From an uncultured Clostridia bacterium (GTDB taxonomy: Bacteria; Bacillota; Clostridia; Christensenellales; Pumilibacteraceae): DNA of 64,000 bases. Positions 27,988 to 36,786 of the stretch are shown one piece after another. Location: the NCBI GenBank assembly GCA_947086925.1, contig CAMUAL010000002.1, positions 16,179-80,178 on the forward strand, given 5' to 3'. Under the pieces are notes generated by a model. It saw nothing but the letters and a program-made list of their open reading frames with translations. It was not told the origin of the DNA and made no database searches. Position 1 is the stretch's first letter, and the number at the start of each line of letters is the position of its first letter. Both the position numbers and the translations under genes were made by a program.

Positions 27988-29025
27988 TTATAAATGATTG
28001 CCTATAAGCGGCAATCCCTCGTGTTCGGGAAGTCCGAACATTATGTTGCAGTTCTGAATTGCCTGACCCGACGCGCCTTTAATAAGGTTGTCGATTGCCG
28101 ACACGATTATCAGTCTGTTGTTTTTACCGTCGATTTTATAGCCGAATGCGCACACGTTGCTTTGCGCCACCCACTTTATTTCGGGAAGTTTGCCTTCGCC
28201 GAGTGCCATCGCAAATTTTTCGCCTTTGTACATGCCGTACGCTTTGTCTATGTCGGCGGCGGTTACCCCCTTTACCGAATCCGCGTAAATCGTTGCGAGT
28301 ATTCCGCGCTTTACGGGCAATAGGTGCGGAGTAAAGCTAATAACCGCTTTTTCGCTTCCTATGCTCAGTTGTTCTTCTATCTCGGTTGTATGGCGGTGAG
28401 TTGTCACGCCGTATGCCTTGTAATTTTCGTCCGTTTCGCAGAAGTTGTAGTCGATACTCTCTTTTCTGCCCGCACCCGTAATGCCGCTCGCCGCGTCTAT
28501 TATTATACCGCGGCTGTTTATCAATCCGCACTTAACAAGCGGATAAAGCGGAAGGATAGAGCATGTGGTGTAGCAACCGGGGTTTCCGATTATTTGCGCG
28601 GTTTTGATTTTGTCGCGGTTGATTTCGCACAGTCCGTACACCGCCTGTTTGTTAAGCTCGGGGCAAGGATGCGTGACTTTGTACGTGTCTTCGTACAGCT
28701 TAATATCGGTATAGCGGAAATCCGCCGATAAATCGATTACTTTCACGCCGTTTGCCGCAAGCGTTGCGCACATTGCCGCGCTTGCCGCATGGGGAAGTGC
28801 GGTAAAAACCACATCGGCGTTTTTCGAAATCGTTTCGGGGTCGGGTTCGGTGAATTTCAAATCGGGATACGCAAACCCGAGCGCGGGGTAAAGGTCGCTC
28901 ACCTTAATTCCCGAATTAGAGCGCGACGCCGCCGTAGTAAGCGTTAAATGCGGGTGATTGTAAATAAGTTTCATAAGCTCGAAGCCCGTGTAACCGTTTG
29001 CGCCGATTATTGCCGCCTTTATCAT
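27988..29025 (-). CDS. argC: N-acetyl-gamma-glutamyl-phosphate reductase
   Basis: This 345-residue NADPH enzyme reduces acetylglutamyl phosphate to the semialdehyde. The Rossmann loop is IIGANGYTG at residues 6-14, and the catalytic Cys is residue 151 in GNPGCYTT. The start is the ATG at 29025, seven bases or so after GGAGG; a longer frame upstream runs through the promoter and is not coding. It is the first gene of the leftward operon, whose promoter lies within ArgR-like boxes. argJ, argG and argH are not in the window. Confidence 0.96.
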   Translation of the reverse strand: MIKAAIIGANGYTGFELMKLIYNHPHLTLTTAASRSNSGIKVSDLYPALGFAYPDLKFTEPDPETISKNADVVFTALPHAASAAMCATLAANGVKVIDLSADFRYTDIKLYEDTYKVTHPCPELNKQAVYGLCEINRDKIKTAQIIGNPGCYTTCSILPLYPLVKCGLINSRGIIIDAASGITGAGRKESIDYNFCETDENYKAYGVTTHRHTTEIEEQLSIGSEKAVISFTPHLLPVKRGILATIYADSVKGVTAADIDKAYGMYKGEKFAMALGEGKLPEIKWVAQSNVCAFGYKIDGKNNRLIIVSAIDNLIKGASGQAIQNCNIMFGLPEHEGLPLIGNHL

Positions 29026-29046
29026 GGAGTCCTCCGTAAAAGAAAA

Positions 29047-29086
29047 TACATAAATAATTATACATTGATATGAATATTTATGCAAG
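29047..29086. promoter_or_regulatory. Tandem ArgR-like operator boxes upstream of argC
   Basis: TATGAATATTTATGCAAG (29069-29086) matches the ARG-box pattern (TnTGAATwwwwATnCAnn) well. A second, weaker 18-base copy (TACATAAATAATTATACA, 29047-29064) lies four bases away. Paired boxes over the promoter are how ArgR/AhrC represses arginine synthesis. Binding is inferred, not shown. Confidence 0.55.
29057..29085 (-). promoter_or_regulatory. Promoter of argC operon
   Basis: On the minus strand TTGCAT, 17 bases, TATAAT. Both hexamers lie inside the two ARG-like boxes, so a bound repressor would block RNA polymerase directly. Confidence 0.65.
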
Positions 29087-29199
29087 CAATTTGACATATT
29101 TTTTGAATTTAAACATAATTAAAACATATATTATATATAAAGTACTTTTAATACGGATACAAGCGAAATAATGATTGAAAATAAAAAAGTATATTTTAT

Positions 29200-29228
29200 T
29201 TGACTGTGCAAATATAATGTTGTATAAT
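29200..29228 (+). promoter_or_regulatory. Promoter of the zinc-finger membrane protein gene
   Basis: TTGACT, 17 bases, then TATAAT: a near-consensus housekeeping promoter facing right, with a leader of about 38 bases. Confidence 0.75.
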
Positions 29229-29272
29229 AGCTTTGTATTTCTTAGCCCCAATAAAAAAAGGAGGTGGTGCGC

Positions 29273-30865
29273 GTGGCGGCAAAAGGCGTATGCGAATTAT
29301 GCGGTTTTGCGGATGACAGTTACAGACTCGAAGAAAACGGTACGGTTATGAAAGTATGCAAATTCTGTCATGACGGTTATTTGGAACGCATGGGATTATC
29401 GCCCGATGCGGACAAACCGATTAAAGACGTTGCGCTCACTCTCGACCTTGACGAAGTAAAAGAAACCGACTTCGATTTAGACGGGGTGTCGGGCGAGGAG
29501 CTGTTACAGCTTAAACTCGAAATAGAATCGCGCAAAGAAAACGAGCGCGTTAAAACACTCGACCCAAAACAGCTCGACACGCTTTTAAACGCAACGGAAA
29601 CCGATAAAAAGGTGTTGTCGGGAGTAAAGAAGAAAGAACAGCGCAGAAAAAAACAGGCGATTGCCGCAGGCGTGGACGATTCGGGCGAGGATTACAAAGC
29701 GTCGGAAGAACTGATTCGAAGCGGCGAAGAACTTCAAAAAGCCATGGAAGGCTTGCGTAAGGTATCGGACAGCGACGAAGCTCTTGACGAATCGGACGAC
29801 AGCGTTGCGCCTCTTATAGCAAAGATAGTTCACGGAGAACCCGAAAAACCGGACGACGTCAAGTCGGGAATAAACGAGTCGAAAAGCGTGAGCGAGGCGG
29901 AAGAAACGGTTTTAAACGAGCCGCCTGCCGAAGTAAGCGCGCAAAGCAAAGCCGAACCGCCGCCCGAAAGCGAATCGGTTAAAACGGTAAAAGATTCGGT
30001 TGAAAAGCAAAACGATACAACGGCACATGCCGATGAAAAGAACAATTCCGACACGGAGCAGGAGAACACAATGAGCGATAAAAAGACAGCCGCCGCAAAA
30101 CCCGCCGAAGAAAAGGAAGAACGGGTAAGCAGAGAGGAGCGCGTGCGCGAAAAAATACATGCCGAAGCTCATCAAACAATCGACGACGAGCGTATACAGA
30201 TAACAAGTCCCGAAGTTGCGCTAAGCCGCGACCGTCGCCCCAAAACGAATTTGGACGTTGCGACTTCCGAAAATACGGGTGCGGTTCGCTTTTTCAATGC
30301 GTTTAAGTACGTAATGCACAGAGTTAGCTATACCATACTTGTTGCGGCAATCGTTTTGGCGGTTGCAACGGTAATGTTTATCCGCGCGGGTTGGCAACAG
30401 GGGTTAATAGTGTTTGCGGCGGGACTCGGCGCAATAGGCATAGGATTCCTTTTAATGTGGTATCTGTCGCACTGCTACGAGCTTGACAAGCGCGCTCAAT
30501 TACTTAGAATCCGTCAGCAGGAAATTCTGTTCGAGTCTATGAGCAGCGAGTGCTACCGCGAACTCAGAACAAAGTTCACAATTATTAAAGCGCTCGGTTG
30601 GTTGCTTAATAAGCTCAGCGTGCTTTTGCCGCTTGTGGTGTTATTGGGCGGAAATATTGCCGGAATAATCGTATCGTTTATTCCGCAGGGCTTTTATTGG
30701 CTGTATCCCGTAATTTCGGCGGGAGCTTCGGTTGCGGGCGTGCTTGTGTATTATATTGTTAAGTTTGCCGCCGATTGCACGGCTTACATGCTCGACCGCG
30801 AACGCAATCAGCAAATTCAACAGCAAACCTTGCTCGATATACTCGGCGAGCTTAAAAAGAAGTAA
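29273..30865 (+). CDS. Unrecognised protein: N-terminal CxxC/CxxC zinc finger, acidic linker, four membrane helices
   Basis: I do not recognise this family. I take the GTG at 29273 as start because AAGGAGGT (29259-29266) is well spaced from it, giving 530 residues (MAAKGVCELCG). Residues 7-10 and about 32-35 hold two CxxC pairs, probably one zinc site. Residues 60-300 are charged, Glu/Lys/Ser-rich and probably disordered or coiled. Four hydrophobic segments follow between about 350 and 500, then a Gln-rich cytoplasmic tail (RNQQIQQQTLLD). It may be a membrane scaffold or sensor; no function can be assigned. A terminator follows. Confidence 0.8.
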   Translation: MAAKGVCELCGFADDSYRLEENGTVMKVCKFCHDGYLERMGLSPDADKPIKDVALTLDLDEVKETDFDLDGVSGEELLQLKLEIESRKENERVKTLDPKQLDTLLNATETDKKVLSGVKKKEQRRKKQAIAAGVDDSGEDYKASEELIRSGEELQKAMEGLRKVSDSDEALDESDDSVAPLIAKIVHGEPEKPDDVKSGINESKSVSEAEETVLNEPPAEVSAQSKAEPPPESESVKTVKDSVEKQNDTTAHADEKNNSDTEQENTMSDKKTAAAKPAEEKEERVSREERVREKIHAEAHQTIDDERIQITSPEVALSRDRRPKTNLDVATSENTGAVRFFNAFKYVMHRVSYTILVAAIVLAVATVMFIRAGWQQGLIVFAAGLGAIGIGFLLMWYLSHCYELDKRAQLLRIRQQEILFESMSSECYRELRTKFTIIKALGWLLNKLSVLLPLVVLLGGNIAGIIVSFIPQGFYWLYPVISAGASVAGVLVYYIVKFAADCTAYMLDRERNQQIQQQTLLDILGELKKK

Positions 30866-30940
30866 AATCAGAGCGGTTCGAAACCGCCTGCGGAAACCAA
30901 ATAAAACCAAACAAAAACAGGTAAAATCACAAATTAAAAA

Positions 30941-30980
30941 CAAAACCCACGGAGTAAACGCACTCCGCGGGTTTTGTTTT
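30941..30980 (+). terminator. Rho-independent terminator
   Basis: CAAAACCC-A-CGGAGT pairs with ACTCCG-C-GGGTTTTG (one mismatch) around a 6-base loop, then TTTTTTG. Confidence 0.9.
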
Positions 30981-31047
30981 TTGTTGTTTTTGTGCAGTAA
31001 AACTCACGATTTTATATAAAAAACATCAATAATTTTTTTAAAAGTTA

Positions 31048-31076
31048 TTGACAAACGTGTAAATGTGTGGTAGAGT
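31048..31076 (+). promoter_or_regulatory. Promoter of cassette B leader
   Basis: TTGACA, 17 bases, then TAGAGT. The expected RNA start is near 31083, leaving a leader of about 230 bases. Confidence 0.7.
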
Positions 31077-31083
31077 AAATATG

Positions 31084-31312
31084 GTATGAGTTACTCGTGT
31101 ACGTCAAGTACATTATTCGGTAAACTACCCATTTTATCTGTTGTACCGCATGTGCGGTTCGAACCCTCCCCTTAATAAGGGCAGGAAGCCGGCAACTACC
31201 GACTCGGCGGGTTAAGTCGGCCGCGTCGAAAAGGCTTACTTTTTGTGCAACTTTGCAGGCAGATACATGAGAAATGAAGTCTTTGCTTATGCGAAGTTCA
31301 GTAGGAGGGAAT
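31084..31312 (+). promoter_or_regulatory. Structured 5' leader, unidentified (possible riboswitch)
   Basis: Several hairpins follow one another: TGTAC/GTACA (about 31099-31112), GGTA/TACC, CCGC/GCGG (about 31146-31157), CCCTT/AAGGG (about 31169-31181), and two that compete with each other, GCCG/CGGC and CCGAC/GTCGG (about 31188-31220). Mutually exclusive stems just upstream of a coding region suggest a switching leader. I compared it from memory with the SAM, cobalamin, c-di-GMP, c-di-AMP, THF, T-box, lysine and ZTP patterns and found no convincing match. Confidence 0.45.
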
Positions 31313-31315
31313 ATG

Positions 31316-33244
31316 ATGAATTTTACAGTAACGAAACCCAAAAGACGCGCGCGCAAAACGCTTATGGCGGCAACGGTAGCAATACTTGCCGCATTGGCGA
31401 TAGTCGTTCCGTCTTTTTTTAGTGTGTTTGCATACAACGTAGACATTAACGAATATTCCAACACTTATCTTACGGTAACCGCTTTCGTCGGAGCGGACGA
31501 AACGCAGATGAATTTCAACTGGATGGCGTCGGAGCGCACCACCGAAGAAGAACAATACCTTGAAATCGTAGAGTGGAGCGGCGATATTCCAGCAGAATTT
31601 CCTTACGATAAAATCGACACAAGCGTAGAAACGGAAGTTACGTTCAAGAAGTCGCAACTTACGACCGAAAATTACAGATGTTACCGCGCGGTAGCAAAAA
31701 ATCTCAAACCCAACACAAGATACATTTACAGAGTGGGCGATTACGATACCTATTCGGACACCTACGAGTTTACCACGCTTTCGGACGGCGAGAATTTCAA
31801 CTTCGTTGTTCTCGGCGACGCGCAACTCGGCACAAACGGCGGAACGGCGGCGGACGGCAGCTACGCAAATACTCTTTTGACCGAAGATTACGGTTCGTGG
31901 GAAAACACTCTTAACATTGCGTCTACTCGGTTCGACCCCTCGTTTATAATTCACATGGGCGACGAGGTTGAAAGTTGGGACTCGAATATAGTAACCACGC
32001 GCGAAAGCGAGTTGCAGTATCAGGTGTTTTACGGCACAAAGTATACAAGCAATAATCCTATGGTGAGCGTGCTCGGCAATCACGAATATTCGAAGCAGAA
32101 TTGGTCCGACCACCACAATAATCCGAATCAGTCGCAATTCGGCGTTACTGCCAGCGGCGGCGATCAGGCGGCGGACTTTTGGTATGTTGCGGGCAACGTG
32201 CTGTTTTTGGTGCTTAACAGCAACAGCACCTCGTACTCCGAACACGATTATTTTATGCAAGATGCTATTACTCAGGCAAAGAATTTATACGGCAACCGCA
32301 TTGCATGGACCGTTGCAATGATGCACCATTCGATATTCGGAGTGAACCGCATGGGGTTAGAGCAGGATGCGGTGCGCCGCAAACAGCAACTTGCTCCTAT
32401 ATTCGTAAAGCACGGCGTGGATATGGTGCTTATGGCGCACGAACATGTTTATACGCGTTCCAAAATAATGGGCGGAACCGACGGATTGACTCCGCTCGAT
32501 ACCGAAGGCGACAGCGCGGTTATGGCGGACGGTATTTTATACGTAACGCTCGGTTCGTCTACCGGCAACAAATGTTTCAGAGCAAATATTGCGGATAAAA
32601 CCGTAACGGGCGGCGAAGTAAGTTCGTCGGTACCCGTAGAAGATGTCGTGCTTGCCACCGACGAGCAACTGCGCGAAGAATTTCCGCATATAGCGCATTA
32701 CCGTGAATCAATCTACGATTATTGCGACGACGAAATAAATACAAACGTAGGGCGCAGGGGCGAGGGCATGATAACAAACGTGCAGGTAAGCCGCGGTAAG
32801 CTTACCATAGCAACCTACATGCGCGGCGAACAAACGCCGTTCGACGAGTTTACGCTTTACAAAGCCGACCCCGCAACAACCGTTCCCGTAATCTCGGTTG
32901 AAAAAAGCACCGAGATTAAAAAAGGCGACTCGTTTAACGCACTTGCGGGTGTTACGGCACAGTGCGAAATCGACGGCGATGTAACAAGCGGAATAACCGT
33001 GCAAGGCAAGGTTGATACGAAAAAAGCAGGTACGTACACGCTTACTTATTCGGTAACAAATTCCGAGGGCAAGACGGCAACGGCAACGCGCACCGTTACT
33101 GTAACGGGAAAATCTGGTTGCGGTTCGTCGGCAAATGCGGCAATACCCGCAGCGGGCATGAGTTTGCTTGCTCTTTCGGCAGGCGCGGCTATTGTGCGCA
33201 AAAAACGCAAACGCGATATTTCTCTTTCGCATAGCGAAAGGTGA
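31316..33244 (+). CDS. Secreted purple-acid-phosphatase-like metallophosphatase with CGS-type C-terminal anchor
   Basis: The start is the ATG at 31316 (AGGAGG seven bases upstream), giving 642 residues. A signal peptide follows a basic leader (about residues 1-40). A fibronectin-like purple-acid-phosphatase N-domain spans about 45-160. The metallophosphoesterase domain has the metal motifs VVLGDAQ, HMGDEVE, VLGNHEY, MMHHS and MAHEHVYTR. An Ig-like DUF5011-type domain (about 515-600) comes next, then KSGCGSS, a hydrophobic helix and a KKRKR tail. It would hydrolyse phosphate esters at the cell surface. The anchor matches those of the two InlB-repeat proteins. It opens cassette B. Confidence 0.85.
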   Translation: MNFTVTKPKRRARKTLMAATVAILAALAIVVPSFFSVFAYNVDINEYSNTYLTVTAFVGADETQMNFNWMASERTTEEEQYLEIVEWSGDIPAEFPYDKIDTSVETEVTFKKSQLTTENYRCYRAVAKNLKPNTRYIYRVGDYDTYSDTYEFTTLSDGENFNFVVLGDAQLGTNGGTAADGSYANTLLTEDYGSWENTLNIASTRFDPSFIIHMGDEVESWDSNIVTTRESELQYQVFYGTKYTSNNPMVSVLGNHEYSKQNWSDHHNNPNQSQFGVTASGGDQAADFWYVAGNVLFLVLNSNSTSYSEHDYFMQDAITQAKNLYGNRIAWTVAMMHHSIFGVNRMGLEQDAVRRKQQLAPIFVKHGVDMVLMAHEHVYTRSKIMGGTDGLTPLDTEGDSAVMADGILYVTLGSSTGNKCFRANIADKTVTGGEVSSSVPVEDVVLATDEQLREEFPHIAHYRESIYDYCDDEINTNVGRRGEGMITNVQVSRGKLTIATYMRGEQTPFDEFTLYKADPATTVPVISVEKSTEIKKGDSFNALAGVTAQCEIDGDVTSGITVQGKVDTKKAGTYTLTYSVTNSEGKTATATRTVTVTGKSGCGSSANAAIPAAGMSLLALSAGAAIVRKKRKRDISLSHSER

Positions 33245-33387
33245 ATATAATTAAGGCGTCACAATTTATTTAGGAGGAAGAATCACAAATCGTCAACCGC
33301 ACGCGCGTATGCAGTTCGTTTTATTGCATACACGTGTCACAAATGTAAACTGTAAGTAAATTTGTTAATCTATATAGGAGAAGATAT

Positions 33388-35316
33388 ATGAAGAAAATTT
33401 TTAAGACGTTAATAGCAATGTGTCTTGCGGTGTTCATGACCTTTGCATTTGCCGCATGCGGAGACAAAACTCCCTCGGATAGCAATAAACCGAGCAACGG
33501 CAAAGTGACAATTAACTTTGCGAATACCTCGCTTAGTATGACGACGGGTACCGAGGCGCGTTTAACGGTGTCGGTAACGGGTAATCCCGACGGAAAAGTT
33601 GCGTTTTCGTCGTCGAGCGCCGCTATTGCGAGAGTTAAAACGGGGCAGACTTCGGTTGCGGTAAACTCCGACGGCGAGGCTACCACAACAATAGAAGGAC
33701 GCAAAGAGGGCAGAGCTACCATAACCGCCAAAATAGGCGAAGAAGAAGCCGTTATAACCGTAACGGTCAAAGACAGAGGTATATATATCACCGATACCGT
33801 TATGTCGGCGGCGCCTGGCGAAAGCCACGAATTTTCCGTTGCCGTTAAAGATTTGGAAGGCGACGTTGAAGTAACAAGCAGTAATCCCGCGGCGGTTAGG
33901 GTTACCGCGGAACAAACGTCTGCCGGCGCGGACATAGAATTTACCGCCGTAGATACCGCTGTGTCTGCTTCGGCGTCGGACGGCGATAGCAACTATTTGG
34001 GCGAAACCGTTACGCTTACTGTAAGCGTAGCAGGCACGTCGTACAGCGAAACGGTTGAAATCGACGTTTGCAGCAAAGACATAATTTACGGCGATACGGT
34101 ATCCGACGGCGTTTTGGTTCCGACAAACGAATTTCAGACTGCCGCTCTCGGAGTAGGCGACGGATTTGTAAGCGGCGCGTTGGCGATTCCCCGCTACGCA
34201 TACGTTTCGTATATAGACAAAGACGGCGAACAAGCAGAGGGCTGGGTTCGCGTAACGAACCTCGGTTGCGGTCCCGGAAACAGCAATACTCCCGGTATAT
34301 CGGACGGCGATCACCCGTTTGTAATTCCCGCAGGCAAAACCGTAACATCGGTTAATACCGGCGATGCGGTTACAACCGTGCAGCACAAAGCTTTTAAAGG
34401 CGTATTGACTATCGAGAGCGTGCATATCGGCGCAAACGTAGTCGGAATAGGCGACGAAGCGTTCTACGGCGATGAAGACGTTTCGAACCATTTTTGGGCA
34501 GGAGACATACAAGTTTCGCATTACACCAACAAACTCACCGAAGTTACTTTCTCTCCCGACTGCAAAATCTCAACCATCGGACAAAAAGCTTTTCAGTATA
34601 ATCCCATAGAAACTTTGATTTTGCCCGATTCCATTTCTACCATTGCGCATTCGGCTTTCCAGTTCTGCGCTTTCGAAACGCTTAAATTGCCCGCAAGTTG
34701 GAAACAGTCCGATATGTCGGGCGGTACTCAGTGGCACGACCAGTTTACGGGTAGCTTTAACTTAAAGAATCTTTATATGCCTTGGCAAAACTTCTATGCC
34801 GTGAGCGGTACCGTTACCGGTATGAGTAAGCTTCCCGGCGGACAGCCCAAAGCAGGCGCAAACGCAGATGAAATCGCGCTTATCAAGAAACTCGGCGTAG
34901 AAACCAATTTCGGCGCGTTTAACACCGTGTTCGAATCTCAGGTGCTCGATATAGCTTACGGCGATGCAGCCAAGTCAAGGAAGATTAACGTATACTATAT
35001 GGGCGAACAATATCTTGCCGAAAATATGCTCGACAGCATGTGGAATAACGGCGGCAATATATCGGCTAAGGGCGGATACGCTTATGCGTTGAATCAAACG
35101 CAAAATTACGGAAATCCGTCGATATACGATGTATTTGTTGCACTCAGCACAAACCCCGAGCATACGAAAGAGTTTGAAGTTCCCGGAAAAGACAGTGAGG
35201 GAAATGACATTATTATAATAGAATCGAGAACTCGTTTGGTGTTCGGAAACGATTGCACAACATGGACTTTCGGCGCAACCTGCCCTTACAATGTAGACGG
35301 AACAAAAGCGGCGTAA
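33388..35316 (+). CDS. Lipoprotein with Ig-like (BIG2) domains and BspA-type leucine-rich repeats
   Basis: This 642-residue protein has a signal peptide ending in a lipobox (Cys24, FAAC). Two bacterial Ig-like domains follow (about 40-235). BspA-type leucine-rich repeats (LRR_5) span about 330-440, with the repeated pattern IGxxAF and LxLPxS (TIGQKAFQ, TIAHSAFQF). The C-terminal 200 residues are not recognised. Such proteins usually bind host or polymer ligands on the surface. A GGAG site precedes the ATG. The 143-base gap upstream contains an orphan AGGAGG site and a hairpin (GTATGCA/TGCATAC). Confidence 0.82.
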   Translation: MKKIFKTLIAMCLAVFMTFAFAACGDKTPSDSNKPSNGKVTINFANTSLSMTTGTEARLTVSVTGNPDGKVAFSSSSAAIARVKTGQTSVAVNSDGEATTTIEGRKEGRATITAKIGEEEAVITVTVKDRGIYITDTVMSAAPGESHEFSVAVKDLEGDVEVTSSNPAAVRVTAEQTSAGADIEFTAVDTAVSASASDGDSNYLGETVTLTVSVAGTSYSETVEIDVCSKDIIYGDTVSDGVLVPTNEFQTAALGVGDGFVSGALAIPRYAYVSYIDKDGEQAEGWVRVTNLGCGPGNSNTPGISDGDHPFVIPAGKTVTSVNTGDAVTTVQHKAFKGVLTIESVHIGANVVGIGDEAFYGDEDVSNHFWAGDIQVSHYTNKLTEVTFSPDCKISTIGQKAFQYNPIETLILPDSISTIAHSAFQFCAFETLKLPASWKQSDMSGGTQWHDQFTGSFNLKNLYMPWQNFYAVSGTVTGMSKLPGGQPKAGANADEIALIKKLGVETNFGAFNTVFESQVLDIAYGDAAKSRKINVYYMGEQYLAENMLDSMWNNGGNISAKGGYAYALNQTQNYGNPSIYDVFVALSTNPEHTKEFEVPGKDSEGNDIIIIESRTRLVFGNDCTTWTFGATCPYNVDGTKAA

Positions 35317-35336
35317 TATTTTAAGAGGATAAAAAT

Positions 35337-36785
35337 ATGAAAAGGGTAAAAATATTACTCGTTGCGCTGTTTGCCGCGCTTACGGTTTGCGCAACCTCCG
35401 CAGTGGCGTTTGCCGACGAAACAAGCGGCGGGGGATACATTGTAACGTATAACGTATTTGCTTACGAAACAAGAACGCGCACGGTAGAGAGCGGCGGTAA
35501 AGCCGAAAAACTGCCGTTCTCCGAGTTCCATTGCGACGTAAGAGAGGGCACTTTTGCCGATGAAATGTATACATTAACATGGTATACCGACCCCGAATTT
35601 AAAAACGAATACGACTTCGGTGCGGTAACGGGCGACGTTACGATTTACGGTAAGCTCGGCGAAACTACCGCTCTCGGCGAATACGGCGGAGCGGACGCAT
35701 TCGGTTGGCACCGCGACACTGCCGACGTGTATTACAATAACAACGAGCTCGAAGACAAAAAGATAATAGGGTTAAGTTGCGTTAATCCCGTGGAAGTAGA
35801 CGAAACCGACGGAACCGCAAGCTTTGCGTTAAGTACGCGCGACTGTTCGGTGAACTATAACGGAATCGACGTCAGTAAGCCTTTCAGCATTTCGCTCGAT
35901 TTCGGCGACGTAAATAATTTTTACGGCGAATCGTGCATAAGCTTAGGACTTTACAATTCGCTTTCAATAGCTCAGCTCAGCAGCAGTTTATATCCCATTG
36001 TCGCCGATAAATACGGCAATCTCAGCCCTTACAACAACACGGGCTACATGGCAATGCTAGAATTTTGGCTGAACATCAACGCGCAGAGCGATGCTCACAA
36101 AAATCAGATAGGCAAGGTGCGCAATACGGGTACGTATTCGCGCGACGCGTCGCCTCGCACGGTTTGGGTAGATACCGATACTTCATTGGAACTTGCTTTC
36201 TGCAACGAACTTAAAGCGATTTTGGAGCGCGACAGTGCGGTTACGTTTGACGTATACATAGGCGAAACCGAATCTTATGCCGAAATTAACGGAAGAAAAT
36301 TTGTAGAAATGGAATGCAAGCGCAGTGACTTTCCTTCCGGCAGAGCTTACTTTACCGTTCTTGCCGAGTGCGCGTTGGACGTAAAAGTAAAGCTTTCGCA
36401 AGATATGGGCAATGCAACCGCAACCGTTAAAAGCGGCGACAAGCACGTTACTGTAAGCAGTATCGAATCGAAAAACGGATTTGCCGTTGCCGACGTTAAG
36501 CTTGCCGATGGATACAGCCTTAAAGCCACGATTAACGGGACCGAGGTTGTAACGCAAAAGCTCGACGGCAACAAATACGCAATAGGAATGCCTTATAAAT
36601 TCATGACCGAAGACTACACGGTTGAATTTTCGGCGGTTTCGCAAAACGGCTCGTCGTCCGACGGCAAAAAAGGTTGCGGTTCTGCCGTAACGGCGGTCTC
36701 GGCTACTTCGCTTGCGGCGGTGTTGCTTGCGGCTGCGGCGACGTTTATTCTCGTCCGTAGAAAGAAAGGAGTAAAAGAACAATAA
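35337..36785 (+). CDS. Secreted InlB-repeat surface protein with CGS-type C-terminal anchor (cassette B)
   Basis: This 482-residue protein is a smaller relative of the cassette A surface protein. It has a signal peptide (cleavage near AFA-DE), one InlB-like repeat (about 35-110, LTWYTDPEF), and a beta-rich domain (about 115-350) with the shared core VSKPFSISLDF and SLGLYNSLSIAQ. A small domain ends near 435, then come KKGCGS, a hydrophobic helix and VRRKKG. The same domain order in both proteins shows common ancestry. AGAGGA is correctly spaced from the ATG. It precedes the binding-protein gene by one base, so it probably works with the importer. Confidence 0.8.
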   Translation: MKRVKILLVALFAALTVCATSAVAFADETSGGGYIVTYNVFAYETRTRTVESGGKAEKLPFSEFHCDVREGTFADEMYTLTWYTDPEFKNEYDFGAVTGDVTIYGKLGETTALGEYGGADAFGWHRDTADVYYNNNELEDKKIIGLSCVNPVEVDETDGTASFALSTRDCSVNYNGIDVSKPFSISLDFGDVNNFYGESCISLGLYNSLSIAQLSSSLYPIVADKYGNLSPYNNTGYMAMLEFWLNINAQSDAHKNQIGKVRNTGTYSRDASPRTVWVDTDTSLELAFCNELKAILERDSAVTFDVYIGETESYAEINGRKFVEMECKRSDFPSGRAYFTVLAECALDVKVKLSQDMGNATATVKSGDKHVTVSSIESKNGFAVADVKLADGYSLKATINGTEVVTQKLDGNKYAIGMPYKFMTEDYTVEFSAVSQNGSSSDGKKGCGSAVTAVSATSLAAVLLAAAATFILVRRKKGVKEQ

Positions 36786-36786
36786 T

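Larger units (their letters stand above)
30866..31315. other. Gene-free region of 450 bases: terminator, promoter and structured leader
   Basis: It contains the terminator of the preceding gene, a strong promoter at 31048 and a leader of about 230 bases with several hairpins before the metallophosphatase gene. No tRNA or credible small coding sequence was found. Confidence 0.7.

Noticed and set aside
31150..31170. GGTTCGAACCC, which looks like a tRNA T-loop
   Set aside because: The flanking bases do not give a five-pair T-stem, and no acceptor, D or anticodon arms can be drawn around it.
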